DNA of 64,000 nucleotides from Tricholoma matsutake. Its lineage: Eukaryota; Basidiomycota; Agaricomycetes; Agaricales; Tricholomataceae. The DNA is taken from positions 3,596,001-3,660,000 of the forward strand of contig AP026545.1 in the NCBI GenBank assembly GCA_026075535.2, written 5' to 3'. Each line of letters starts with the position of its first letter. Within the stretch, counting starts at the first letter, position 1. The notes beneath the pieces were generated by a model. It was not told the origin of the DNA and did no database searches. It saw only the letters and a program-made list of their open reading frames with translations. Below are positions 1 through 12,900 of this stretch, piece by piece. A program made the translations under genes and the position numbers.

Positions 1-909
1 TACCAGGTTTCCATAATTGCTTTACATATACAGGACCAGTGAGGGATATCATCATCATCATAATCCTCCTGAAAAAGTGTAAAGAGTTCTCTGAACTGCT
101 TGTTTTCAACCACATTGATAGACTATAGATAAATTGATAATAATAGGATTGAAGACTCCACTTCTAGTAGGGTGAGTCTCACCTGGTCATTGGCAGTCAT
201 GAAGCATACCAAATAGTCAGTGACAGCATCAGACAAAAACATGATCTTGGGCTTCAAGTTACCAGCAGACATTCCTTGTTGGCTCTTGACTGAGGGAAGC
301 TGGATTACCCAGCCCCTTTCCTTGCTGAGAAGTAAATATTCCTCTTTATGGAAGCATTCAAGGTGAGATCTGAGTCCACTTGTTACGGTCCTCCAGGAAT
401 ATGTGTAGTTGCAACTGTTTGGCCATTGCATTTTGTCCTCAAGGGAGTTGTGCATCTCCCTGATCAAGCACAATATCAGGACATAAACATTCAGTGCCAT
501 GGAGCGATACTAGCTTGCAAGTCACACAGATATGGTCCTGTCCTTCAATCTTCAGCATGAGAAAATGTGCAATATCCTGAGTAGTGGATTGCTTTCTGGT
601 GGTGCTATCAACAGAATCAATGGATTGGACTGATCTTGCAGCCTGTTGCCTTGCAATTGTTCCTGTAACCTCAACATAGTCAGTGAGGATCAGTTGAGTA
701 GAGGGAACATAAAGGACCTTGGACAGGCCACTCTGTAACATGAAGAGAAAGATTGTTGACATCTGGATCAAAGTCCACAACATCAATATTGATTGTCTCC
801 CTGTCTTCTGATGGTGCAGTAGGAACTGGAGGAACTTGTCTGCAATGAGGCATAATATGTATGGAGCGGGGGTTGGATCAACTGAATATTCTCCAACTGT
901 ATCATACAC
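1..909 (-). mobile_element. hAT-family transposase relic (BED finger and start of catalytic part)
   Basis: The minus strand carries a decayed N-terminus of a hAT-type DNA transposase. From about 640 down to 540 there is a BED-finger-like stretch (TTQDIAHFLMLKIEG, then a CVTC cysteine pair). From about 440 to 330 the second half of the finger ends in SGLRSHLECFH and continues as EEYLLLSKERGW. At 250-180 follows a helix with VTDYLVCFMTANDQ. At 60-1 comes a segment reading DDDDIPHWSCICKAIMETW, matching the usual DIPHR..L...I hAT motif. The pieces lie in different frames separated by stops or introns, and the catalytic RNase-H-like core would lie left of the window. Basis: family resemblance recognised by eye. 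It is probably inactive, and CpG is nearly absent across it. Confidence 0.6.
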
Positions 910-3300
910 CTTTTATACCTCTCACAAGGTGCAATACATATGAATCCCTTTTTGGTTTTCTTGAAAATACATTGTGTCAGCCTGACTTAAGAAACCATCC
1001 CGCAACCTACTTTTAGATAGCTTTAGAAGTAAACTACTCCATATCCACAATTGCAATGCTTGTGATGGTAGGCTGCCACAGCATGAACCCACTAACACTG
1101 AAAGGATAGGTCATAGGAGGGCAATCTCAGCATCACCATAGTTTTATGTTGAAAGAAACGGTGCACAGATAAATATGCCACAATGACAACAAAGTGCCAG
1201 TGCATGAAACTAACTCATCGGTCTCAATACTTGCAAAGGATAATCTTCTCAATGGTGAATGATGCTTATCAGGGATGAAATTGGACATACATGATTGAAA
1301 CAAGGATGTTGGACCTGAGCTGGACCATCCCCCATTGATAATGAACCAAACAACAGCTATTAGGAGTAATTGATAGTCAGTAAGGATTGCAACAAGGCAC
1401 AATCTCTGCACTGGCCTTGTGATATACAGATGATGGGAGCTCAGAAGCTCTCAATGGTGCAATACAGGCAAACACAGATGATTTAAAACCTGTTACTGGC
1501 AAACAAGTGTGAGGAATCTCATGAGAATGAGATCATATTTTATCGTATACAGAATCTACCCAGGATGGGGCTCAAAGACAAAAAAACATTATGACTCCCA
1601 ACAACTAGGTATTCTTGGATGAACTAGTCAATGGAGACAGGGCTCAGAACAATTTGTGGTTATGGGGGATTCCTAGATATGGTTTAGAGCAATGTTGAGA
1701 TGACTGCATAATGTATGGTGGAGGAGGGAGGAAGATGTTATCTTTCACATACAGTGCCTACAACAAAGTAAACCACATACCAGCATTGATGATCAATATC
1801 AGAGCCTAGCCAACTAGTTGAATGCAATTAAGGTCATGGGTTAGAACTATGTAAGTAGGCAAAGAAAGGCCAGAAGGCATAAGTGCTGAATGCAGAGCGC
1901 TAAGACTGGAGGCCACAGCAGTCAGCAGACCCATAGTGCTCAAAAGATTTATTACCTACCAACCTTTTGATACCATCAGGTAGAAGCACACTAGAGCTGC
2001 CAACAATCACAACATTGTCACCTAACCATCTGATGGTCTGACCAGTCACTAGTCACTAGTGCCATCTATTGATACCTTTCTCCAGAATCCCAGGCTTTCA
2101 ACTGGATGACTAGCAATCAAAAGGCTTCAATAACAGTTCAACAAATCAGCCTATCTTTGTCATCTGTATCTGCCTCTCTTAAGAGCCACAACATGTTATA
2201 GAATTCATGATTTTGGTCACATTGGCAGACTACAGATGACATCAGAGCCATCCACCTGGTGATAAGGTGTACATATCACTTGGTCCAGGGACTTTGATCT
2301 ATGAGATGAGAAGGATGCTTTAAAGCTGCTGCTTCAGCAAACAGATCACAAATAGATGGTGAAGAACCCTGAACTTGTAGGATCCCTGAGTAACACACAG
2401 TGACAGTCTGATAGATGGATGGGTGATGCTGATCACCACATAAATGTTAAACTGGTGAACAATTTTGACAATGGTATAACATGGAAGTGGAGGTCAGCAG
2501 GTGAGAGATGTTGCTACATCTGGGTAGAATCAGTACTAGGACCAAGTTGGGTATAATGTTAATGGTGATACATACTTTGTTACATGGTCTTTGTCCAACT
2601 CTTGGTGAGGAGATTTTCACACAGCCAGAGACTTGGAAAGATTGCAGCTCAACCCAACCAAGATCAACCTCGCTAAGTCTATGCTGTGCACTTAGTTATT
2701 ATGCTCAGTACTCATAATAATCTAGTTACACTATCAATACTTTCTAACGACAATCTAACTAACACAGATGCAGAGTTTAGGACAACACAATTATGTGATT
2801 ACACTGGGCTACATCAATGGTAAAGTTCAAGATGGAAGGGTGCTTAGGTGTATTTGGTATGTAACTTGGCAGAAGGTGAAGTTGAGGGCAGGCACTTGTC
2901 ACTGACAAGTGCTTGCCCTCATGTATCCTGGCACTCAAAGGTGCATCAATGTCATGTGGCAACCTTTCCTTTTTCTACCAGTTACTCATTTGTATAAGCA
3001 GACATGATAACCTTGTAGTCGCTGTCAGGCAAGCACTGTGTCCTTAGTGCATACATACCATTCTAGTTTACATTAAGTCAAATCTTTTCTATGAGTCACA
3101 TAGTAAGTCCTGAAATTCTGGAAGCTCTGAACGAGACCAGAGTCTTCTCTTGAGAACTGTAATTTGAATAAATGTCTCATGTACAATATGTTGATGTAGA
3201 AGCCAGTGGAATCTCCAGTCAAAAATAGGAAAAAATGTTGAATCAAGAACCAGGTATGTACATGGTCTTGATCAGTCTGTTACTTTAGAAGTTCTGATAG
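910..3300. other. non-coding, CpG-poor repeat-derived DNA
   Basis: Only short ORFs with no recognisable protein pattern occur here. The base composition is AT-rich with very few CG dinucleotides, as in the flanking transposon relics, so this is probably old mobile-element sequence. I cannot assign it to a family. Confidence 0.5.
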
Positions 3301-3339
3301 CCTAGTTCTTTACCAAAGGAGTCTGATGTCATCCATTTG

Positions 3340-5697
3340 TGAGTTTGGAAGCTGAAGCAGGAGACAATAGCCAGGCCAATGATAGTGATGATAGTGGGGA
3401 TTATGGTAAGTTTCTCAATCTAAAGTAGATTCATCTTCTTGAGGTTCTGGTTGATGGCTGACTGTATGCTACATGTATATTCAGATGATTTTCTTCAATG
3501 AGCCATTGGCAGCTGACCAAATTACCTCCCATGTGCTACTTCTTCATGAATATGAACAGGCTGACAATGCTTGTGATGGCTGGCAATTATTTCTATCACG
3601 AGCTCAAGAATGTGCTGCTGTGAACAAGACTCTAGAAAGTGAATCCCAGGGCTCAAAACATGGGGTTCATGCTCAATACCCAATGAACCATGATGCTGCT
3701 CTGTGGAGGGTGCCTGTCAAGTTTGTTTCATAGCTTGTTCCCAATAATCATGCTTATTTATCCTGTTCAGCCTGGATGGGAGAAAATAAGCATATTCTGC
3801 ATCTCCAATGGGTGTTGACAGCATCTGCTGATACAATGCCCTTAATACACTCTTCTTTTGGTCATGTTTTGTGTCCTGGGTTGATCTTCACTGAAGCCCC
3901 CAACATCGAAGCTGCCCACAAAATTTGCAGGGGTTTATCAAATGTATATTCTAGCAGGGATGGTGTACAAGCTGTCCCTGTTGAGGACTATATTGTCTCT
4001 CTGCAAGAATTATTCTCATTCACACCACACAGCCCAGGTTGGGTTCATCTGAAGAAACACCCTTACAGAGGTGACACAACATTTGGAGCAACGTTAACCC
4101 TCAGATGCTTCTCCCCTTGCTATATGTCATACCACATATTGATACTATTCACCACTTGCAAAAGACCAAGAGACCCCATCATAGTTGGCCTCAGCAAGCA
4201 TTATTCAATGTCAATGTTGTAAGGGAACATTACAGTGCTGAGAGTGTGGAGAAGCACAACTATGCATATATTTTCCATGGAGATGGATATCATAATGGCT
4301 TTTTGGAGGTAGAAACAGAGGATTACATCCCTGCTGATGCCACTCCTACCTGTGATGAGCTCACATTTTTTCAAGAAAAATGGGAAAATATCAGTTTCAG
4401 TTTTGAAAAAGGCCTTCAACATGAATGATGCACTTGTCCTCCAACAGGGCAATTGTGTCCTCATTGCAAGTGGAGAATTCCAATGATTATCAGGCATTGT
4501 TATTAGCTCTGACATGTCCTCTGTTAATGTGGAGATTCCAGCATGCAACATGACTGCAATGATCAGCTACAATCAATTATGAAAGAATATCCAGATTGGG
4601 GACAACATCAGAGTCACCACAGGTCCCAACGCCAATGCATTAGGATGGGTAGTTGCTGTTGACAAGAATGACATTATACTTTATAAGCAAGATTATTGAG
4701 AAAATGCTCAGGTTGACAACTATGAAAATTCTACACATGTAAGTTGACCACTTGTTATGCCAATGGTCATTTGTACCACAGGATTAACACCTTATCAGAT
4801 CAAGGTCCCACTTCAATATATAGAGCCCAGCTATTGTTGCTGCCATTCCCAAATTGATGCCACTGCTGCTCCCACCCCTCTTAAGTGTGGAAGGTGAGCA
4901 GGAGTTTGCAAATCCTAATCAGAATGTAATCAGTTGGCATGTGGTAGTTACTGGGCATGGCGCTGGGTACAAACATTACTGCAGTGTCATTAGGGATGCA
5001 TTGAATAATGGATTTGTGGTGGTTGAGTTGGAAGCAACATTTTGTCGTGTGCATATTAGTTTAGACAAGTTGGCTCAGAGGTAAGATATCCTCATCGCTG
5101 GTTCCACGTCAACTAATGGTGCTCTAGCATTGACAGACATTGGGTGCCAATAAACTCACCAGTCCCAGAATGAGTGCATGCAATCCAACCAGTGACAGTC
5201 GGGAGGTGACCACAAATTCCTCTGTCATCACAACCCCTGGTTCCATCAACACCTCTTCCTTCAGCCTGGTTGCAATCTGTTTCATCTGCTTGGGCCCCAT
5301 AATCCTGTACCCTATACCCTTGTGAATATATCTGTCCTCTTTCCTTTGAAGTTCTGGATCTCATGAGGTTTTTCTAGTGAGTCCATGGTATTCAGCTATG
5401 GAGCTTATTGGAAAGCATTTGAAAGCAAGAATAACTGGTACAAAACCCATTCTTTGTGAGCCAGGTTTCAGGTATGGCAACTACAAAGATAGATGCGGGA
5501 TTGTTACTGGCATTGATGAAGCCAACTTTGCCAAGATCAGAATTTCCATGGACGAGATAGTATCTGTCCCAAGCTGGTATGTTCTTCCTGTTGTTCCTAT
5601 GCTTAGTGGTCAGCATGTTGTCATGGCTCTGGGAACAATTACAGGATGTGAGTATACAGTTGTTTGGTTCCAGCCCTCAGAATGCAGCTTAACCTAA
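3340..5697 (+). pseudogene. decayed Spt5-like NGN/KOW protein gene
   Basis: Scattered pieces read in order on the plus strand resemble the transcription elongation factor Spt5. First is an acidic start (ANDSDDSGDYG at about 3,378) followed by a plausible GTAAGT intron. Next is an NGN-like domain: ALWRVPVKF at about 3,700, GLIFTEAPNIEAAHKICRGL at about 3,880, VPVEDYIVSL at about 3,980 and GWVHLKKHPYRGD at about 4,035. KOW-like segments follow at about 4,600-4,700 (GPNANALGWVVAVDKNDIIL), 4,930-5,060 and 5,400-5,600 (FRYGNYKDRCGIVTGID). Frame changes and stops interrupt it in several places and CpG is almost absent, so it is read as a pseudogene. Genuine Spt5 is single-copy and essential. This looks like one of the divergent Spt5-like copies I associate with Agaricomycete genomes. 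That link is from memory and the call is an inference. Confidence 0.6.
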
Positions 5698-5699
5698 GA

Positions 5700-7984
5700 G
5701 GGAAAAGGGGATCAAAAATCAATGAAAGCCTTTGCACTAATGAATTATGTGTCATCTTATAAATAGGACTGCATAAAATATACATTGCTTGCATTGGTAT
5801 ACAACAAGTTGCATCTACAGTGATAGTTCTAAGAATTTTTAGGATATGTGCCATGAAAACTATGGAGATGGTGCAAGCGACAGTGGCAACCTTGCTTTTT
5901 GGCTGTTTGCATTGTGTCAAATATCACTGTATGGTGCTAGTACTCTTTACAATCTCTTACAGTCCCTTGTCACCTGCTGAAAGGACAATTGGACTTTGTA
6001 CAATTGCCACTCAACTACTAAACATAAGATGTCTTCTCAACTAGCACATTTTCTTTACCAGCATATCCCCCAACTACCTCTCATCCTCTGAAGGATTTGA
6101 CCTAGTAATATACTAGGGGGTAAACAACCTAGAGCTTGCACATGTTGTGAAATGCATGACAAAGCTAATTGTTGGGTGGAGAGACCTTGCAAGCAAGGTA
6201 GCAATAATAATGATGTGCATTCATGCTTGCAACATGGTGGCCCAAGCAATATTCTAACACTAGTACCAGGCCAGCTTGAGTCAGAAAAATGACTCAGCTT
6301 CTGGCTGGCATGCTTTGTTCTAGCTTTGGCTTGACTCAGGCTTTGCTGCAGCTTGGGATCGGCTACAAGCTGGCTCTGGCTGAAGCCATGGCAACACTAC
6401 ACAGGACTAAGCTAAAACAAGAAGGGGAGAGTGCTGTGAGTTCTGGTTTAGGTCCTGCCACTATGGAGTTTATCAATGCACATAACCTCACTTGATTTGG
6501 ACAAATCCTCAGTCTCATTGTTGCAAACCATTCTCCCACTAAATTGGAGTGCAATGCTAGTCCAAAATGCAAACATCTGATGCCAGTGATGAAGGAGCAG
6601 GCCAATCTGAATATCTAGGTGTAGAAAGCAGCTGTTTGATGAGGGGACCATGATGCAAAAGAGAGGAACAGGGTGCCCTCAATCCAGAGATATTGAGCTG
6701 GGACTCTGCCAGCTCATCACTTTCTCCTTCTGAGATGCCAGCAAGGCTCCTACTGTAGGAGTGCCACCTGGGAGGTATAGGAAACCTCCATTTCCAGTAG
6801 ATTTGAGGAAGTTCATCAGAACTTCCATAGCCAGGGTGTTGAAGTCCAAGAGGTTGAGATATACCTCCAGAAGGTCTTGGTTGATATTATAAGGGCAACC
6901 TTAGAAGCCACTTAATTAGTGGACTAGCAAAGGGAAATCCAAAGTTAAAATTATGGTACATATTACAGGGAGTGGAAGCACACCTAGCAAAGGGAAATCC
7001 AAAGAGAAAACTTTAAGGAACCCTTTGCCAATGCCCAGTATATGTGAAGATTGCAAAAATCAAATAATAGCCTAAAAATAGAAAAGGCAGAGATAGGCAG
7101 ATCAAGGCCACTGAATGACATCACACCAAGGGGTGGATGTTGGAAAGGGTGCTCTGCCTCTAAATATAAACTGTCAACATGCACAAATGTGATAGAAAGG
7201 GAAATTAGTAATAAAATAAGGAAAAATCATAGAAAATGAAGAATAGGAGGAAATGAAGTGAGGAAAAATATAGGACAAACATAAAAAATAGGAGGAACAC
7301 ACAGGGCACCCCCTAGTCCCCTTACAGATATGTTGATGGCTTTGGAGAAGAATATTCAACTCTTCCAGATCCATGGCTGGGATGAGAGTTGCAGGACTCT
7401 CCAGGAGATCCAGATAGGGCATATCTTGACATGGTAGACTACTTGAGGTAGTTGAACATAGGGATGACTCCAGTAGAGATCTTGACAAGCTGGAACTTGG
7501 GAATGGGTTCTGTAGCTAATAAACCAAGATACAGTGTGAAAGCAGGGTAGGAAAGGGTAGAGAGAGGTGAATATATAGGACTTAGCTTTTCAGAAGATGG
7601 TAGCCAGGTGTTGTTGACTGATGAGCTGGCAATGAGAACTAGGAATATGAGTCCTCTAGTTGACTATGGCTAATGCCTCTAGTCTCAGTAGGAAGGTCCA
7701 GAGGTCAGAGCAAAGGAGAGATGAAGCAGTGTTTGAGAGAAGATAGCAGATAGCAGTTATAGCAGTTATAGCAGGATTACTCAAAAAAATGTAACAGATG
7801 TTACAGGAGGATCCCTTAGTCCACAGAGTACCAACAGAGTATGACCAATTCTATAGGCTACTAATGCTGATACAACAGGTGAGTGCAATCTTATGTAAGC
7901 TAACTTGGTATCAAAATAGGTGATTGGCCAAACAATGACATGTATGAGTGACCCCAGGGGGTCACTAACTTGTAACCAGGTCCA
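5700..7984. other. non-coding CpG-poor region downstream of the NLR
   Basis: No gene is recognised. There is an AGCT/GGCT-rich tract at about 6,270-6,390. A direct repeat of about 21 bp starting ctagcaaagggaaatcc lies at about 6,925 and again at about 6,983. Short tandem cagttatag repeats lie at about 7,748-7,772. A near-palindrome (gtgaccccagggggtcac) lies at about 7,949. CpG is strongly depleted, as in the rest of the left 12 kb. Confidence 0.5.
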
Positions 7985-9915
7985 TTACACTTTGTGAGCA
8001 CTAAAAGATTCTCCAATCTTGATGGACTGTTTTTGAGCCTCTGTCAGAGCTTCAGAGGTGTCTGTGTCCTTGTCCTGCATGTGCAAAATGTCACCCAAGC
8101 TTTGTGAGCATTGTGCTGCACCAAGAGAATCTCCAATCTTGATGAATTGCTCTTGAGCCTTTGTCAGAGCTTCAAAGGCTTTTGTGTACCTGTGCTGCAT
8201 GCACAAAATGACAGCCAAGGATCGTGAGCATTGTGCTGCACCAAGAGGATCTCCAATCTTTATGAATTGCTCTTGAGCCTCAGTCAGAGCTTCAGAGGCT
8301 TTTGTGTACTTGCCCTGCATGCACAAAATGACACCCAAGCTTTGTAAGCATCGTGCTGCACCAAGAGGATCTCCAATATTGATGAATTGCTCTTGAGCCT
8401 TTGTCAGAGCTTCAAAGGCTTCTGGATACTTTCTCTGCATGCGCAAAACATCACCCAAGAGTTGTGAGCATTGTGTTGCACCAAGAGGATCTCCAATCTT
8501 GATGAATTGCTCTTGAGCCTCTGTCAGAGCTTCAGAGGCTTCTGGATACTTGCTCCGCATGCGCAAAATGTTACCCAAGCTTTGTGAGCATTGTGCTGCA
8601 CCATGAGGTTCTCCAATTTTGATGAATTGATTTTGAGCCTCTGTCAGAGCTTCAGAGGCTTCTGGGTACTTGCCCTGCATGCACAGAATGTCACCCAAGC
8701 TTTGTGAGCATTGTGCTGCACCAAGAGGTTCTCCAATCTTGATGAATTGCTCTTGAGCCTTTGTCAGAGCTTCAAAGGCTTTTGTGTACCTGTGCTGCAT
8801 GTACAAAATGTCACCCAAGCTTCGTGAGCATTGTGCTGCACCAAGAGGTACTCCAATCTTGATGAATTGGTTTTGAGCCTCTGTCAGAGCTTCAGAGGCT
8901 TCTGGGTACTTGCTCTGCATGCGAAAAATGTCACCCAAGAGTTGTGAGCATTGTGCAGCACCAAGAGGTTCTTCAATCTTGATGAATTGATTTTGAGCCT
9001 CTGTCAGAGCTTCAGAGGCTTCTGTGTACTTGCCCTGCATGCGCAAAATGTCACCCAAGCTTCGTGAGCATTGTGCTGCACCAAGAGGATCTCCAATCTT
9101 TATGAATTGCTCTTGAGCCTGTGTCAGAGCTTCAGAGGCTTCTGTGTACTTGCCCTGCAAGCACAAAGTGTCACCCAAGCTTTGTGAGCATTGCACTGCA
9201 CCAAGAGGTACTCCAATCTTGATGAATTGATTTTGAGCCTCTGTCAGAGCTTTAGAGGCTTCTGTGTACTTGCCCTGCATGCGCAAAATGACAGCCAAGG
9301 ATCGTGAGCATCGTGCTGCATCAAGAGGTGCTCTAATCTTGATAAATTGATTTTGAGCCTTTGTCAGAGCTTCAAAGGCTTCTGTGTGCATGCCCTGCAT
9401 GTACAAAATGTCACCCAAGCTTTGTGAGCATTGTGCTGGGCCAAGAGGATCTCCAATCTTGATGAATTGATCTTGAGCCTCTGTCAGAGCTTCAGAGGCT
9501 TCTGGGTACCTGCTTTGCATGCGCAAAATTTCACCCAAGCTTCGTGAGCATTGTGCTGCACCCAGAGGTGCTCCAATCTTGATGAATTGATTTTGAGCCT
9601 CTGTCAGAGCCTCAAAGGCTTCTGTGTGCTCACCCTTCATGCACAAAATGTCACCCAAGCTTCGTGAGCATTGTGCTGCACCAAGAGGTGCTCCAATCTT
9701 AGTGAATTGCTTTTGAGCCTCTGTCAGAGCCACAGAGGCTTCTGTGTCCTTGCCCTGCATGTGCAAAATGTCACCCAAGCTTTGTAAGCATCGTGCTGCA
9801 CCAAGAGGATCTCCAATCTTGATGAATTGCCCTTGAGCCTCTGTCAGAGCTTCAGAGGCTTCTGTGTACTTGCCCTGCATGCCCAAAATGTCACCTGAAC
9901 ATTGCAACCCTCTTA
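7985..9915 (-). repeat. 16 tandem 120-bp units encoding near-identical TPRs
   Basis: The 3' end of the NLR consists of 16 consecutive 120-bp units, each encoding about 40 residues of the pattern SLGDILxMQGKYTEASEALT followed by EAQxQFIKIGxPLGAAQCSR/Q. Differences between units concentrate at a few codons (the residue before MQ, the GKYT/HRYT/SKYP segment, N/E/K before QF, and D/E/V/A before PLG). The reading frame is open through all units. This is directly visible in the sequence. Confidence 0.95.
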
Positions 9916-12900
9916 TTTCCTGAGCAGATGTTCCTATTTTTTCCCCTCTGACTTCATCTAAAAGATGAGTGGATGGATGTGTCCAGTACAGAAATGTAGA
10001 CATCTCCAAGATTATTTCCATAGTTTGTGGTGTAGGGTGAATTTTGACTGCTTGAGTCATCAGACTGCCAATGTTTCCCATCTCTGGCTCTAGCATTTCT
10101 GTTGCCTCAATAAAGCCTGGCCCAGGACTCATTATTGCGTATTGGTGAACCACATTCCAGAAGTACTCCTCCAAACACTGTATATGAGCTTCTTTTGCTG
10201 GATAATGCTGGGCAATGAAATATCTGATTGGAGATAACACCTTCAACGAGTTTCCCTCTGTGAATAAAAGTGCTGCATCTTGAAGCATAAAGAAGAGTAA
10301 ATGCACATCTTGAAATCCAGCTCCAACAATTGGCAGTCGATCCTCCCATTGATGAAGACCATCTGGCAATTGACATAGCATGCTGAGTAGCTGGATAGCA
10401 TCAGGATTGCACACAATGTCAGGTGCTTCAAGAGAAATGGCAATGGAGACTTCAAAACTCTCCAGCTTATCTGGATTTGCACCATAGGCAACAAGCATGC
10501 TTGTCCTCTTTGCCCTCCATGTGTTGCACATAAATTGCAGAGGTCGGTTTCTGCTGACTTGTGCAAACAACTGAACTGCTAAAGGAACATAGCCCAACTC
10601 TTCCAAAATAATATCCAAGAGTTGCCCATCATTATCATCACAGTCTGGATTGATCACAAGAAACAGTTTCTTGGCTGCCTGAGATGGCAATGGAGGAAGA
10701 ATCTGGGAGTGTGTCCATATTATATTGGAGGGTGGGACAGATCCTCGCATGGTAACAATTAGTGAGACATTCTTGGCACTGCCAATTTCGGATAGAAGAT
10801 CTCGAACTCCTGCTCGACCAGAGTCTAACTGCCATGCAGATTCAAAGTTATCAAGAAGCAGCAGGGTGGGTGGTGCAGCAAGCAGCACCCGATGCAAAAC
10901 AGTCAACATGTTTTCACCAGCCACTGGATGCACCCGAAGAGTTTGTAGAATCAGTGCTGCCAAAGCATCAGCTGAGATGATGGCATCACATCCCACAAAG
11001 TATCGCTGGTTGTCAAATTGCTTCAAGTGATGCAAAATATGTTTTGCTGTTGAGGTTTTGCCTATCCCTCCAGCTCCCAGTATAGCAACCCTTACTTGCT
11101 TCTCTGGGGTGAACAAATTGACAATGCCATGGACAATGTCCTCTCTACCATAAAAAATTTCTGGAGCAACAGGTTGTAAAGGTGGAGGAGTACTGTCTAC
11201 TCCAAGATACAACATCAGATTATTTAAGCTCCACTTGAAGAGGATTACAGAGCTTACTGATCTTGGATCCAGATTGAACAAATTCTATATAAAAAATAGA
11301 TACAATCATCACTCCCACAATTAAGAAAGATGTAACAAACCCTGGAGCTGCTCATGTCTCTTCCATGTCTCTGTTATCTTTGATGGAGCATCCTCCACCA
11401 TTTTAAATAGATGGGAAACAACAGTTTTGAAATCTGGCTCTGTGATATCATGGAACTTGCAAATGTTAACATGATCTCTATTCAGAGCAATAGATTGCGA
11501 GTTGATACTTTCAGGAAGGATGGCAGATGAACGGTCTACAAGCTAAAAGAGCACTTCAGATAAAGTGATGGTGTCTCCAGAAATACCACCCACTTTCATA
11601 CTCTTGCCTAGGGGAAGTTTAGTAGGGTACATTTCATAGTAGCACTTGGTAGCATATCTAAGACTGATTTGATTGTATTGATCCTGCTGTTGTTGCAGTG
11701 CTTTACCATGCAGTGTGAGATCACTGAGAATGCTGTCAGAGGTGTCAAACCCAATTGAAAGGATTTGAAGAATCAAGGCAGCCAGATCAACTGCTGCAGA
11801 TCCTTGGTGTGGTGTTCCTAGAAAGAGGATTCCATAGGTTGAACGCTCAACAGCCTTGTATGGAGCATATTCATTTCTATCAGCATGGATCAAGGCCTAG
11901 CAGAAGTTATAGCAGGTCCCCCAGAAAAGTGTCAATTTGACATACATTTTTTAGGACAATGCCACCAAGACTGTGCACCACAAAGATTATAGGCCGTCGT
12001 TGTGTCTGCAAGAGGCTGGAGATCAATATGAATGTCAATGGTGCTCTTTATGACTGACATTACTACCATCCCGGTCCGTGGCCAAGTCGGCCAACAACTT
12101 TTGCGCAATAGCATATACAGACTCATCTGCCAATTGGTCCCTGCCTTGTGTGTAGGCATCATAGCCATAGGTCAAGATGCGTGCACGAGGAATCTTCTCG
12201 GGAAGAAGATCACGGAGCCACAGCGTGTCATTCGCTGCAGTCCATGATTTCATAGGGTGCCCATCCAGACCATGGATGGCGATGATGCTAACCATAACAT
12301 GGTCAGTGCATCATTTTGCATCAAGTTCAAAGAACTCACTCTACAATCGGATCCACACCAGAAACGAGCACATTTACACCAAAACAGTCCCCCTGTGAAC
12401 AGTAAGTATGACTTTGAGATGGCAGGAATGGGACGCACAGCTCCACTCGTGAGACCTCCCGCAACCTCCCGTATGACGAACTGGATTCTAGCCGAGATAT
12501 CTTTCGAGCCCTTGCAGAGCTTGCAATTGACAGCTAAAAACAAAATCAATACCCGCTCGACAGTGAAGAAGAGATGACCTTGCCTCCATTGTTGTCTAGT
12601 GCAAGGAATGTTTCGATTTTTTCCTCCAATTTGCCAATCGCCTTATCTGGACGGAACTTCCGCACTGCAAACACTTCGAGTTTGAGCTTAGACACACTGC
12701 GCCCCTCACTGGACCGTTTTGGCTGTTAGATCAGCTGCGATGTCGGCACACTGTGACTCACAAGTATAATGTATTATCCCACGAGGGCGCTGTACTCTTC
12801 ACAGGTGTTGTCTTCTTTGATACCTCGTTGTTGACTGCAGCCACAACATAGTATTCGCGTTGCTTGGGGAAATCATAGCCACTGATGTCTAGGTCGATGG

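Noticed and set aside
1..11990. Classic ascomycete-type RIP (CpA to TpA) as the cause of the left-hand composition
   Set aside because: CpA is plentiful there; the missing dinucleotide is CpG, so methyl-CpG deamination or CpG-targeted mutation fits better.
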